Origin: Chamaesiphon sp041738715
GTDB taxonomy: Bacteria > Cyanobacteriota > Cyanobacteriia > Cyanobacteriales > Chamaesiphonaceae
Direction of reading: 5' to 3'
Assembly (NCBI GenBank): GCA_041738715.1
Contig: JBGSPI010000059.1
Location: forward strand, 1 to 64,000
DNA length: 64,000 bases
Each line of letters begins with the position of its first letter. Position 1 is the stretch's first letter. The position numbers and the translations under genes are program-made. Positions 1-8,888 of this stretch are shown one piece after another. A model generated the notes under the pieces. That model ran no database searches. It was not told the DNA's origin and was given only the letters and a program-made list of their open reading frames with translations.

Positions 1-629
1 GTGCTACTTTTCTGATCGAGCCGCCCTCTTCAACTGCGGTGACAATCCTTTTTCTTAAATCCATCGAGTATGGCTTCACCATTTGCGTTGATGATACTAT
101 TTCATTTACTGTACCTCATAAACCCGCAAACCGCTGTAAGTGGGAAGAGGCGGTAGCATTCTGTGAGAAGTTATCGAAAGGTTTAAAGCGAAATTATCGA
201 CTTCCATCCGAGGCAGAGTGGGAATATGCTTGTAGGGCAGGAACAACAACACCTTTTTATTTTGGAGAGACTATCGATCGAGAGTTAGCTTATTATTGGG
301 CTTCTAAAGCTTATGGAAGAGGGCAAAAGGTTGAAAATTGCTGGGGCAGAGATAAACCTCAGAAGGTCGGAAGTCATCCAGCTAATGCTTATTGTCTGTA
401 TGACATGCATGGAAATGTAAAAGAATGGTGCGCTGATTCTTGGCATGAAAACTATACGAATGCTCCAACAGATAGTAATGCATGGATTTCTATCAATAAT
501 AATGAGCGTGTTATTCGTGGTGGCGCAGGAGATGCTTTCCCTGAATGGTGTTGCTCGGCTGCACGGAGATCGCAAAAAGTTGGTAGTTCTAGTTATGATT
601 ATGCTGGCTTTCGAGTGATATACTGTTAG
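1..629 (+). CDS. Formylglycine-generating-enzyme (FGE-sulfatase) domain protein, partial or N-terminally truncated
   Basis: The readable frame runs from the left edge to a TAG stop; a GTG at 39 is the first possible start inside the window. From about residue 30 the product matches the C-terminal half of the FGE-sulfatase/SUMF1 fold: an EEAVAFC helix, the RLPSEAEWEYACRAGTT block, LYDMHGNVKEWC, an RGGAGD turn, and a final AGFRVIYC strand. The first half of the domain, which normally carries the M-G-x-x-E-V-T motif, is absent, and residues 1-25 do not look like it. Either the gene starts further left and changes frame, or this is a truncated copy. A different frame, open from base 2 to a stop at 56-58, could be the tail of an upstream gene or of the missing half. 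FGE-like domains in cyanobacteria are often fused to kinases or caspases and many are not true sulfatase activators, so the substrate is unknown. Confidence 0.7.
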   Translation, partial: ATFLIEPPSSTAVTILFLKSIEYGFTICVDDTISFTVPHKPANRCKWEEAVAFCEKLSKGLKRNYRLPSEAEWEYACRAGTTTPFYFGETIDRELAYYWASKAYGRGQKVENCWGRDKPQKVGSHPANAYCLYDMHGNVKEWCADSWHENYTNAPTDSNAWISINNNERVIRGGAGDAFPEWCCSAARRSQKVGSSSYDYAGFRVIYC

Positions 630-841
630 CGGGGCTGACAATCTTTATAATACTATCAGCTCTATCAATATCGATATCATGAAAATTGGAGATTTGTAGA
701 AATCGAACAAAAACTTTATTTAACTGCAATATTGCGATTGAATTCGCGCAAAATATCTTAAATCACGATCAAGATAGATTATTAGCCGTTGAGAAACTTT
801 TAGGACTATTTGTAGTGTTCAATCGATCGGCGATATGTCTA

Positions 842-1459
842 TTAGCGAATGTACTGGTTTAATTCCTCTACCAATAGATGAACAGTAGTAACAGGGTTAT
901 CACTTTCTGGATTGTGAGGCTCGTAGCTGGCGAATAAGTTTTTAGCGTGTTTGATGGCTTGTGGTTGCTTATCCTCTAGAATATTGTACATATCGTTGCT
1001 ATTTTTTTCATACTCAATCTGCAATGATTTTGTTAATAGCTTGCCATAATCTTTGCGTGGGATTGCTGTGCCATACAAGTTAAAATGTAATAAATACCAG
1101 ATTTCAAAGCACTCATTAGAATAAGCAACCGATATACCTTTACTTTTAGCCAGTTGCAGAGCATTGTTAAAGCGTTGAGCGGTTTTATCTGGAGATGGAT
1201 CTCGATCGAATACACACCACACTCGATCAAATTTTTTATGACCCATCAACTCCAATGCTTTATTAACTACTGAAATTGTTTCGCATCCAGCTCCAATAAT
1301 TTCAACCTCTGGTCTAGTACTAACAGGAAAACTTCTAAAATAATTTGGCTCAGTTTTTGCACCTTCACACACAATCAAAAAGGTAGGAATAGGCTTTCTA
1401 TTACCCATCTTTCGATCTGAGTAGCCTTGACCTGAGTTAGATCGATCTTTCCTAGACAT
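842..1459 (-). CDS. RloB-like TOPRIM-type protein (AbiLii family)
   Basis: This 205-residue protein matches the RloB family. A conserved acidic motif VCEGAKTE lies at about residues 30-37, a DRD pair at 85-87 follows a hydrophobic strand, and NECFEIWY lies at about 115-122. The family is thought to form a TOPRIM-like metal-dependent nuclease fold, in which these acidic residues bind the metal. The ATG sits one base after the stop of the upstream ATPase gene, so the two are almost certainly co-transcribed and translationally coupled. RloB beside an AAA15 ATPase is the arrangement known from rloA/rloB in restriction loci and from AbiL abortive-infection systems. A defence role here is inferred from family and gene order; the family match itself is clear. 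Confidence 0.8.
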   Translation of the reverse strand: MSRKDRSNSGQGYSDRKMGNRKPIPTFLIVCEGAKTEPNYFRSFPVSTRPEVEIIGAGCETISVVNKALELMGHKKFDRVWCVFDRDPSPDKTAQRFNNALQLAKSKGISVAYSNECFEIWYLLHFNLYGTAIPRKDYGKLLTKSLQIEYEKNSNDMYNILEDKQPQAIKHAKNLFASYEPHNPESDNPVTTVHLLVEELNQYIR

Positions 1460-1460
1460 C

Positions 1461-2687
1461 TTACTTACCCAATACTCGATTTAAGTCGCCGATAAAAGGA
1501 ATCGCACCATATTTACCAGCAATATAATCTTGCTCGAATGGTGCATCATTTGGAATCTCATACTCTACTAGAGAATATAGATCCGTTGCTCCGTAACGAT
1601 CTTTTTCTGTAAACCAGATCTGATCTTTTCGAAACATATTAGCACTCAACAAATTGGTATCATGAGTGGTGAAGATTAATTGGGCATTCCGAGGATTGGT
1701 AATTGGTGAATTGAATAATTTGACGATCGCACAACTAATCAGCGGATGTAACCGTGCATCTAATTCATCGACAATCAATATTTCTCCGGTTTGAAGAATA
1801 TTAATTAGCAATCCTGAGATATTAAATAGTTTTTGAGTACCTGCTGATTCATTCTCATCAAGCTCAAAGTACTCAGTATCTACTTTATTTTCTCCACCAT
1901 CGTACTTCCAGTGAGCAGTTTTAACCTCATAGGAAATTGCACCAGGAAATTCAGGTAGAGGTGTTTTAATCATCTGAATATCTTTGATGCCAAGATCTAA
2001 GCTGGTAACTAAACCGATTAAATCTTGCGTTCGATGACCTTCAATCAATGCATCGATAGTCACATTGTCATAATCACCATCATCGAGATTGTTGAAAATA
2101 TTTAATTCGTTAAACCAATCAACAACATCTGTAGCAATATCGCCATTGAACTGAGCGGCAACAGATAAGAATAAAGCATTTTTTCTGGTTTTATTTTCTA
2201 GAGATCTACCTTCACTAAATTTACCAAACACTTTGATTTGACTATTTTCTCGATCGAACAGTTTTGATTCTTTTGTTCTTAAAGTTTGATATAGCCATTC
2301 AGATTTTACACTATGGCGATCGACCTCAAAGCCGTAGCGATATCTAGTAGTGCCAATTATAAAAACTATCTCAAAGTAAGAGGGTTCTTTCTCCGATTCA
2401 ATATTTAATCGATATGATTCTGCATCTATCTCACTTGTGATGTGACTACCAACAGAATTGATTGTAAATTCTTTCATGAATGAGATAGCACGAACTAGAT
2501 TGCTTTTTCCACTCGCATTTGCACCGTAGATCGCAGCACTTTTTAATAACTCAATTTCTTTTGTTGCCGAAAATAGATTATTTTTACTTGCAGTATTATC
2601 TCCCACAACAATCGGTGCTGCTACCATACTAAAGGTGACAACTTCTTTAAACGATCTATAGTTTCCAACGCTGAATTCAATCAGCAT
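1461..2687 (-). CDS. RloA-like AAA15-family ATPase (AbiLi type)
   Basis: This 408-residue ABC/SMC-like ATPase has the N-terminal signature of the AAA15/RloA group (MLIEFSVGNYRSF). Walker A GANASGKS is at residues 55-62, a signature-like SAGTQKL lies upstream of Walker B, Walker B ILIVDE is at 303-308, and the switch histidine in TTHD is near 342. There is no long coiled-coil arm. It is the first gene of a two-gene unit; RloB follows after one base. By analogy with AbiL and the related PARIS AriA/AriB pair, the ATPase would sense infection and control the TOPRIM-type partner, but nothing in the sequence proves the trigger. About 125 A+T-rich bases separate it from uvrA, transcribed in the same direction, and I see no clear promoter there. 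Confidence 0.82.
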   Translation of the reverse strand: MLIEFSVGNYRSFKEVVTFSMVAAPIVVGDNTASKNNLFSATKEIELLKSAAIYGANASGKSNLVRAISFMKEFTINSVGSHITSEIDAESYRLNIESEKEPSYFEIVFIIGTTRYRYGFEVDRHSVKSEWLYQTLRTKESKLFDRENSQIKVFGKFSEGRSLENKTRKNALFLSVAAQFNGDIATDVVDWFNELNIFNNLDDGDYDNVTIDALIEGHRTQDLIGLVTSLDLGIKDIQMIKTPLPEFPGAISYEVKTAHWKYDGGENKVDTEYFELDENESAGTQKLFNISGLLINILQTGEILIVDELDARLHPLISCAIVKLFNSPITNPRNAQLIFTTHDTNLLSANMFRKDQIWFTEKDRYGATDLYSLVEYEIPNDAPFEQDYIAGKYGAIPFIGDLNRVLGK

Positions 2688-2812
2688 ACTTTAAAAAATA
2701 CACGGTATGTATACTCTAATCAGCCTAAATTATATCATCAAATGCAATTTTACGATCATCTAAGAAGCTCAGTTATTAATTGATTTACTGTTAAATATAA
2801 ATCCTGACAAAA

Positions 2813-5662
2813 TTAAACTTTACTGGCTGAATGTTGTTTCAATACCTCCTTCAAATACTTCCCAGTATGCGACTTATGATTCTTCGCCACCTCCTCAGGT
2901 GTCCCCACTGCTACTAGTTCTCCTCCTTTATTACCACCTTCTGGCCCCAGATCGATCGTCCAGTCGGAGCAGCGAATCACGTCGAGGTTGTGTTCGATGA
3001 CGATAATGGAGTTCCCCTTATCGACGAGTCTTTGCAGCACGTCTAGGAGCTTGTGGACATCGTAGAATGATAGTCCAGTGGTGGGTTCGTCGATTAGATA
3101 GAGGGTTTTGCCCGTGGCGCGTTTGGAGAGTTCGGTGGCGAGTTTGACCCGTTGGGCTTCACCACCGGAGAGGGTAGGGGCAGTTTGTCCGAGTTTGACG
3201 TAGCCGAGTCCGACATCGAGCAGAGTTTGCAGTCGGGTGGCGGCGCGGGGGATATTTTGGAAGAACTCTAAACCCTCTTCGACGGTCATATTCAGGACAT
3301 CGGCGATCGATTTACCTTTATATTTAACCTGGAGGGTTTCGCGGTTGTAGCGTTCTCCTTTGCAGACATCGCACTGGACGTAGACATCGGGGAGGAAGTT
3401 CATTTCGATGATGTTTACCCCTTGTCCGCTACAGGCTTCACAGCGTCCGCCTTTGACGTTGAAGGAAAATTGTCCGGCTTTATAACCGCGTGTTTTGGCT
3501 TCGACTGTTTGGGTGAAAACTTCCCGGATGGTGTCGAATACGCCTGTATAGGTGACGGGATTTGATCGCGGGGTGCGACCGATCGGCGATTGATCGATGA
3601 TAATGACTTTATCGATCGCACTGATGCCTTTGAGTTCGTCTAAATCTTTGGGAAATGGGACTCGTTTAGTTAGGTAGTGTTGGAGGGCGGGGTGGAGGAG
3701 TTCGTTAATTAGGGTGGATTTGCCCGAACCGGATACGCCTGTGATAGCGACGAGTTTGCCGAGGGGAAACTCGACATCGAGATTTTTCAGGTTATTTCGA
3801 CAGGCGTTTTTAAAAACTAAACTGCGTCCATTCCCTTCCCGGCGAATTGGGGGTGTTTCAATGGCAATTCTCCCGGATAAATAGGCTCCAGTAATTGAGT
3901 CTTTCGAGTCGAGCAGGGTTTGCAAATCTCCCTCACAGACGATCCTACCACCATGTACACCCGCGCCAGGGCCGATATCGACGATATGGTCGGCAGCACG
4001 GATGGTATCTTCATCATGTTCAACGACAATCAGCGTATTGCCCAAGTCGCGTAATTTATTCAGGGTTTGTAATAGTCGTCCATTATCTCGCTGGTGCAAG
4101 CCGATGCTCGGTTCGTCGAGGACGTAGAGTACTCCTGTCAAGCCAGAGCCGATTTGAGTAGCTAGGCGAATCCGTTGGGCTTCGCCACCGGATAGAGTCA
4201 TGGCGGCCCTGTCGAGTGTGAGATAATCTAAGCCAACATCGAGTAAGAATTGCAATCTGGCGATGATTTCTTTGAGGACTAATTCACCGATTTTGGCTTG
4301 TTTATCAGTGAGTTGTAAATGGCGAATTCGATCGAGACATTCATCGATCGCTACACTGGTAAAATCGAGGATACCATATTGACCTAATTTGACCGATCGA
4401 GCCTCAGCTTTTAGTCTTGTTCCCCCGCAAACTTCGCAGGGTTGGTTAGTTAGATATTGTTCGAGTTTCTGCTTTTGTAATTCGGAGGCATCATTATATT
4501 GCCTGTCGAGAATTTTGACGACACCTTTAAATTTACGATGGTCGTCAAGATCTTCCATCCAAATTGGTTCTTCTCGACCGTATAAAATTAATGCTTGTTG
4601 TTCGGGGGTGAGCTTCCGCCAGGGTGTATCTAATTCAAATCCGGCTGCTTGACCTAAACTATATAATAGAGATAAATAATAGGATGTATCTTTGTCCGAC
4701 CAAGGGGCGATCGCATGATAGACAGAAGCATCAGGATCGGGAATAATTAGGGAGGGGTCAAATGTTCGCGAACTGCCGATACCGTGACAGGCTGGACAAG
4801 CACCGTAGGGGGAATTGAAGGAAAATAATCGGGGGGATAATTCTTCCATTACTGCACCATGTTCGGGGCAAGCAAACTTCTCGGAAAAGACTAGTTCTGA
4901 AGGTAGGTCTAGATTAACTTTTTCCGATTCATCTGCTATAATTGAAATGGTAGCTATCCCCTCTCCATGTCGCAAGCAGGTAGTCAAAGAGTCAGATAAT
5001 CGCGATTCAATTCCGGCTTTATTAATCAATCGATCGATCACAATTTCGATCGTATGGTGGTGGTTTTTATCTAAGACAATGCGATCTGCTAATTCTCTCA
5101 CTTCACCATTGACCCGCACCCGCACAAATCCTTCACCCGTCAGGCTGGATAATACCTTCTGGTGAGTACCTTTTTTACCCCGAACAATAGGTGCCAGAAT
5201 CTGAAATTTTGTCCGCTCTGGGAGAGCGCGAATCCGGTCGCTCATTTCGTCGATGGTTTGGGGCGCAATCGATCGATCGCAATGGGGACAATGGGGCATC
5301 CCTGCCCGACCATATAATAGTCGAAAATAATCATAAATTTCGGTAACAGTCCCAACAGTCGATCGAGGATTATTAGAAGTGGACTTTTGATCGATCGAGA
5401 TGGCTGGACTTAAACCTTCGATCGCATCTACATCCGGCTTATCCAACTGTCCCAGAAATTGCCGCGCATAAGCACTCAGGGACTCCACATACCGCCGTTG
5501 TCCCTCCGCAAAGATGGTATCAAATGCCAGGGAAGATTTACCCGAACCAGACACCCCCGTAAACACAATCAATCGATCGCGTGGTAGCTCTAAGCTAATA
5601 TTCTTGAGGTTATGTTGTTTCGCACCACGGATGCGGATGGTATCACGCTCAGTTGAAGCCAT
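2813..5662 (-). CDS. uvrA: UvrABC excinuclease subunit A
   Basis: This 949-residue protein has the normal length and architecture of UvrA, the damage-recognition ATPase of nucleotide excision repair. The first Walker A (GVSGSGKSS, residues 36-44) is at the N-terminus and a second GVSGSGKST lies in the C-terminal half. Two ABC signatures, LSGGEAQRIRLA and LSGGEAQRVKLA, are present. CxxC zinc pairs are visible (CPHC, CPAC, CEVC and, in the C-terminal module, CEAC and CDVC). Two switch motifs, VVEHDED and VIEHNLD, complete the tandem ATPase sites. The chosen ATG gives the standard start just before the RIRGAKQHNLKN strand. uvrB is not in the window. Identification is secure. Confidence 0.98.
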   Translation of the reverse strand: MASTERDTIRIRGAKQHNLKNISLELPRDRLIVFTGVSGSGKSSLAFDTIFAEGQRRYVESLSAYARQFLGQLDKPDVDAIEGLSPAISIDQKSTSNNPRSTVGTVTEIYDYFRLLYGRAGMPHCPHCDRSIAPQTIDEMSDRIRALPERTKFQILAPIVRGKKGTHQKVLSSLTGEGFVRVRVNGEVRELADRIVLDKNHHHTIEIVIDRLINKAGIESRLSDSLTTCLRHGEGIATISIIADESEKVNLDLPSELVFSEKFACPEHGAVMEELSPRLFSFNSPYGACPACHGIGSSRTFDPSLIIPDPDASVYHAIAPWSDKDTSYYLSLLYSLGQAAGFELDTPWRKLTPEQQALILYGREEPIWMEDLDDHRKFKGVVKILDRQYNDASELQKQKLEQYLTNQPCEVCGGTRLKAEARSVKLGQYGILDFTSVAIDECLDRIRHLQLTDKQAKIGELVLKEIIARLQFLLDVGLDYLTLDRAAMTLSGGEAQRIRLATQIGSGLTGVLYVLDEPSIGLHQRDNGRLLQTLNKLRDLGNTLIVVEHDEDTIRAADHIVDIGPGAGVHGGRIVCEGDLQTLLDSKDSITGAYLSGRIAIETPPIRREGNGRSLVFKNACRNNLKNLDVEFPLGKLVAITGVSGSGKSTLINELLHPALQHYLTKRVPFPKDLDELKGISAIDKVIIIDQSPIGRTPRSNPVTYTGVFDTIREVFTQTVEAKTRGYKAGQFSFNVKGGRCEACSGQGVNIIEMNFLPDVYVQCDVCKGERYNRETLQVKYKGKSIADVLNMTVEEGLEFFQNIPRAATRLQTLLDVGLGYVKLGQTAPTLSGGEAQRVKLATELSKRATGKTLYLIDEPTTGLSFYDVHKLLDVLQRLVDKGNSIIVIEHNLDVIRCSDWTIDLGPEGGNKGGELVAVGTPEEVAKNHKSHTGKYLKEVLKQHSASKV

Positions 5663-5752
5663 AGGGAGAAGCTAGAGATGCACAATGGGACAAACCTCTG
5701 TTTTAACACAAAGAAATGCACAGGCGCATTCTCAGATTGATTTCCGTTCTTG

Positions 5753-5796
5753 GACACTGCCCACCGATGAATCGGGGGGATTCTTGGTTCTACGAA
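5753..5796 (-). mobile_element. Solo IS605-type right-end relic
   Basis: About 44 bases closely match the right end of the derivative at 16541-16584; the central run, from CCCACCGATG to ATTCTTGG, is identical. The sequence folds as a CCG-ATTCATCGG hairpin and reads on the minus strand as GAATCCCC...GGGCAGTGTC, the same layout as the right end of the intact tnpB element at 43570. No left end or tnpB sequence is found beside it, so it is a relic. It lies in the divergent region between uvrA and gpsA. Confidence 0.6.
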
Positions 5797-5842
5797 GGAC
5801 TTTAAAACAAATAGCTAAACGGGTAGAAAATCAAGATTATGC

Positions 5843-5848
5843 TATAAT
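5843..5848 (+). promoter_or_regulatory. Possible -10 box for gpsA
   Basis: A perfect TATAAT lies 11 bases before the first ATG of the gpsA frame. A transcript starting about seven bases downstream of it would leave almost no leader before the ATG at 5860. It would leave a normal leader before the third in-frame ATG at 5899, which supports the later start. No good -35 hexamer is visible. Confidence 0.35.
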
Positions 5849-5859
5849 TCTTTTATAAG

Positions 5860-6813
5860 ATGGCACCCCCTATGACAAAAACCAGTCACCAATCAGAGAT
5901 GGACAATCTAATTACGATTATTGGTGCTGGTGCTTGGGGAAGTGCATTAGGTAATTTAACTAAGATTAATGGTTATACGCCAACGATTTGGTCGCGTAGT
6001 TGCGGGGAAAGATTAGCGGATGCCATTGGCGATCGAGCAGCAATTATCTCGGCGGTGTCGATGGCTGGAGTGCGGGAAGTTATTCAACAGTTGCAAGGCG
6101 CGATCGAGCCGGATCAAATCATTGTGACAGCAACCAAAGGTTTAGATGCTCAAACTAATTCTACCCCTGCAAAGCTGTGGCAAAACGCCTTTCCAAATAA
6201 TCCGATCGTCGTTTTATCTGGGCCAAATCTATCGCTAGAAATTCAGCAGGGATTACCAGCCGCGACGGTAGTTGCTAGTCACGATCTGGTTGCGGCTCAT
6301 CAGATTCAAACAATCTTTTCCTCGCCAAAATTTCGCGTATATACAAATGACGATCCGATCGGGGTCGAAATTGCCGGAACGATCAAAAATGTGATTGCCA
6401 TTGCCGCTGGCACTTGCGATGGTTTAAAATTAGGGAATAATGCCAAATCGGCACTACTAACGCGAGGACTAACAGAAATTATTCGGATCGGTCAATATTG
6501 GGGTGCGAAAACCGAAACCTTTTATGGTTTATCCGGTTTGGGCGATCTCCTAACTACTTGTAATAGTCCGCTCAGTCGTAATTATCAAGTAGGCTATGGT
6601 TTGGCTCAGGGAAAAACTTTGACTGATGTGTTAACCGATCTTCAAGGTACAGCAGAAGGAATTAATACAACCAAAGTACTGATTCAAATCGCCGATCGAA
6701 ATCAAATTTATATGCCAATTACCATGTTAGTAGATCGATTGCTTCTCGGACAAATTACTGCTCAAGAGGCAATTACAGCCTTAATGATGCGCGATCAAAA
6801 ATCAGAATATTAG
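5860..6813 (+). CDS. gpsA: NAD(P)+-dependent glycerol-3-phosphate dehydrogenase
   Basis: GpsA reduces dihydroxyacetone phosphate to sn-glycerol 3-phosphate, the backbone for membrane glycerolipids. The product has the N-terminal dinucleotide fold GAGAWGSALG (residues 22-31 of the longest frame), the VTATKGL strand, SGPNLSLEI, the catalytic-lysine helix GTIKNVIAIAAG, and GLSGLGDLLTTC in the substrate-binding C-terminal domain. The longest frame gives 317 residues, but known homologues begin a few residues before the GxGxxG strand. The ATG at 5899 (MDNLITIIGAG, 304 residues) is therefore more likely, and the TATAAT at 5843 agrees. It is followed 20 bases later by a GTPase gene in the same direction. 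Confidence 0.95.
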   Translation: MAPPMTKTSHQSEMDNLITIIGAGAWGSALGNLTKINGYTPTIWSRSCGERLADAIGDRAAIISAVSMAGVREVIQQLQGAIEPDQIIVTATKGLDAQTNSTPAKLWQNAFPNNPIVVLSGPNLSLEIQQGLPAATVVASHDLVAAHQIQTIFSSPKFRVYTNDDPIGVEIAGTIKNVIAIAAGTCDGLKLGNNAKSALLTRGLTEIIRIGQYWGAKTETFYGLSGLGDLLTTCNSPLSRNYQVGYGLAQGKTLTDVLTDLQGTAEGINTTKVLIQIADRNQIYMPITMLVDRLLLGQITAQEAITALMMRDQKSEY

Positions 6814-6833
6814 ACATTCGGCCAGAGATAATA

Positions 6834-8252
6834 TTGCAAGATCTAATGAATCAGCCAGTAGAAGAGCCAGATAATTTAGTCAGTACAATTGATAACTTTA
6901 TTACCATTCAGTCAGAGCGAAACTATCAACAGGCTCAAGCGAGTTTGCGCCAAATTTTAGCTCGATTGGATCTTAGCCAACGAGAACGCTGTGGGTTAGA
7001 GTCAGAGATTGCTGAATTAACATCGATGTTGGCAAAACTCGATCGAGCAGTATTTCAAGTAGCTGTCTTTGGGATGGTGGGGCGTGGTAAATCATCACTG
7101 CTAAATGCTTTAATCGATCGAGATTTTTTCCAGACTGGTGCATTGCATGGCGTAACCCAAGCCCGTCAGCAAGTAGTCTGGGAAATAAACAATTGGCAGG
7201 ATGAATTCGATCTAGATAAAGACACCCCAGCAACATTACAAGAAGCGATCGAATTTATCGATACCCCTGGAATTGACGAAGTTGATGGCAAAGCTAGACA
7301 AGTGCTTGCCGAACAGATTGCTCGACAGGTAGATTTGATTTTATTTATCATTGCCGGAGATATTATCGAACTCGAACTGCAAACGCTCTCCCAACTAAGA
7401 GCCGCAGGCAAGCCGATTTTACTCGTGTTTAATAAAGTCGATCTTTATCCCGATTTCGATCGACTAGCCATATATGCCAAAATTCGGGATGAACGAGTCA
7501 AAGAAATCCTTAGCCCGAATGAGATTGTGATGGTAGCAGCGGCTCCTGTCGCGCTCCGTGCTGCGGCGAGAGCAGATGGCACAATGGGCATCAGTTATCA
7601 TCCTGGTACTCCCCAAGTAGATGAATTGAGATGGCGAATTGTCGAAATTCTCCAACGGGAAGGAAAATCTCTCGCCGCGCTCAACGCTATGTTAGCAGCC
7701 GATCGAATCCAAAAACAACTGATCGATCGCAAGATGGATAGTCGAGAAGAAGCGGCAAATGATATTATCTGGCAATCGGTGATGACCAAAGCCATTACCG
7801 TCGCTCTCAATCCGATTACCGCCGCCGATATTATTGCCGGAGCCGCAATCGATATCGGCATGATTTTACGCCTATCAAAATTTTACGGGATTGCGATGAC
7901 TCGATCGGGCGCAATGGGACTACTTCAGAGCATTGTCATGGGCATGGGTGGCATCGCAATTGGTGAATCTGTTGCTAGACTCGGATTGGGTGGAATCAAG
8001 ACGCTCCTCGCCATTCTCACCCCAGCCACGGGCGGAATCAGTATTGCGCCTTACACCGCCATTGCCCTCACACAGGCGAGTATTGCTGGAGTCGCTACCT
8101 ATGCCATCGGTCAAGTTACCAAAACCTACCTCGCGAATGGGGCTTCCTGGGGCGATAATAGTCCCAAATCTGTCATCACTCAAATTATGGCTACTATTGA
8201 TGAAAATTCAATTGTCGATCGCATTAAACAGGAGTTAGAGGTTAGGATTTAG
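6834..8252 (+). CDS. Era/dynamin-like GTPase with C-terminal membrane domain (DUF697 type)
   Basis: The N-terminal half is a translation-factor-class G domain: G1 GMVGRGKSS at residues 80-88, G3 DTPGID at 143-148 and G4 NKVD at 200-203. An N-terminal helical stretch precedes it. From about residue 300 the protein turns into alternating hydrophobic, glycine/alanine-rich segments like the DUF697 membrane domain found in many cyanobacterial GTPases. The frame opens at a TTG (6834), but the ATG at 6846 (MNQPVEEP) is the better start. It lies 20 bases after gpsA and is probably co-transcribed. The cellular role is unknown; homologues are suspected of membrane remodelling or stress roles, which is inference only. 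Confidence 0.82.
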   Translation: MQDLMNQPVEEPDNLVSTIDNFITIQSERNYQQAQASLRQILARLDLSQRERCGLESEIAELTSMLAKLDRAVFQVAVFGMVGRGKSSLLNALIDRDFFQTGALHGVTQARQQVVWEINNWQDEFDLDKDTPATLQEAIEFIDTPGIDEVDGKARQVLAEQIARQVDLILFIIAGDIIELELQTLSQLRAAGKPILLVFNKVDLYPDFDRLAIYAKIRDERVKEILSPNEIVMVAAAPVALRAAARADGTMGISYHPGTPQVDELRWRIVEILQREGKSLAALNAMLAADRIQKQLIDRKMDSREEAANDIIWQSVMTKAITVALNPITAADIIAGAAIDIGMILRLSKFYGIAMTRSGAMGLLQSIVMGMGGIAIGESVARLGLGGIKTLLAILTPATGGISIAPYTAIALTQASIAGVATYAIGQVTKTYLANGASWGDNSPKSVITQIMATIDENSIVDRIKQELEVRI

Positions 8253-8352
8253 AGGAAAGGGGATGCCTCGACTCCGCTCGGCAACCAGAGTAAAGGGGAA
8301 CGGAGCTAGAATTTGAGAACTAGCGTGGTTATTATTAATTATTAATTAAAAA
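8253..8352. other. Short intergenic repeat-like stretch
   Basis: This stretch contains GCCTCGACTCCGCTCGGC, similar to short dispersed repeats common in cyanobacterial genomes, followed by A+T-rich TATTAATTATTAATTAA just before the next start codon. No gene is supported. Confidence 0.3.
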
Positions 8353-8802
8353 ATGCCTATTTTTGAACAATCAATTCAAATTAAAGCCAGTGCAACGGTA
8401 GTAGAGAAATGTATTACTGATTTAGACTTGATGCAACGATGGCTGAATCCGTTGCTAAAGTGTGAGCCAACCGGAGTTTGGCAGACTAGCGTTGGTAGCA
8501 CCAGTAAATTTACAATTCAAATTCCCCTCTTGAAACCAACATTAAAAAATACGGTATTAATTAAAGAGCCAGGTTTAATTGTCTGGGGATTTGATGGTTT
8601 TTTCAAAGGTCGAGATCGATGGGAGTGTGAGCCAAATGAACGAGGCACACGATTGATTAATTGCTTTGAATTTACCATTCCCAATCCACTGGTAGCTTGG
8701 GGATTCGATCGGTTTGCAGCTAGCTTGACCAAGACAGATATGGAAGCTCAACTACGCCGTTTAAAACGAGTAGCTGAAGAGTTACATCAGAGTTTTCAGT
8801 AG
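8353..8802 (+). CDS. SRPBCC (START-like) family protein
   Basis: This 149-residue protein has the layout of the SRPBCC/polyketide-cyclase ligand-binding fold. A first strand (FEQSIQIKASATVVEKCITD) is followed by a helix with LMQRWLNP, central beta strands ending in GTRLINCFEFTIPNP, and a long C-terminal helix. The family forms a hydrophobic cavity that binds lipids or pigments, or has no known ligand. No transmembrane segment or signal peptide is visible. Its neighbours do not indicate a pathway. The gene ends against a convergent gene, with an A+T-rich imperfect inverted repeat (8840-8892) that may terminate both. Confidence 0.75.
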   Translation: MPIFEQSIQIKASATVVEKCITDLDLMQRWLNPLLKCEPTGVWQTSVGSTSKFTIQIPLLKPTLKNTVLIKEPGLIVWGFDGFFKGRDRWECEPNERGTRLINCFEFTIPNPLVAWGFDRFAASLTKTDMEAQLRRLKRVAEELHQSFQ

Positions 8803-8888
8803 TTATAATTGAAGGTAGACAGGAATTATTAGCTGAGAATGTGACAACATCAAGTATCGCCACGTAATTAATAATTCTCAATTATTAA

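Noticed and set aside
842..2687. Retron, CBASS or other multigene defence system at the left edge
   Set aside because: No reverse transcriptase, cyclase, effector or ncRNA is visible; only the ATPase/RloB pair is supported.
5833..5850. ATGCTATAATT shared between gpsA and tnpB upstream regions
   Set aside because: It is oriented opposite to the right-end relic there and is mostly a -10 consensus, so it does not show a left end.
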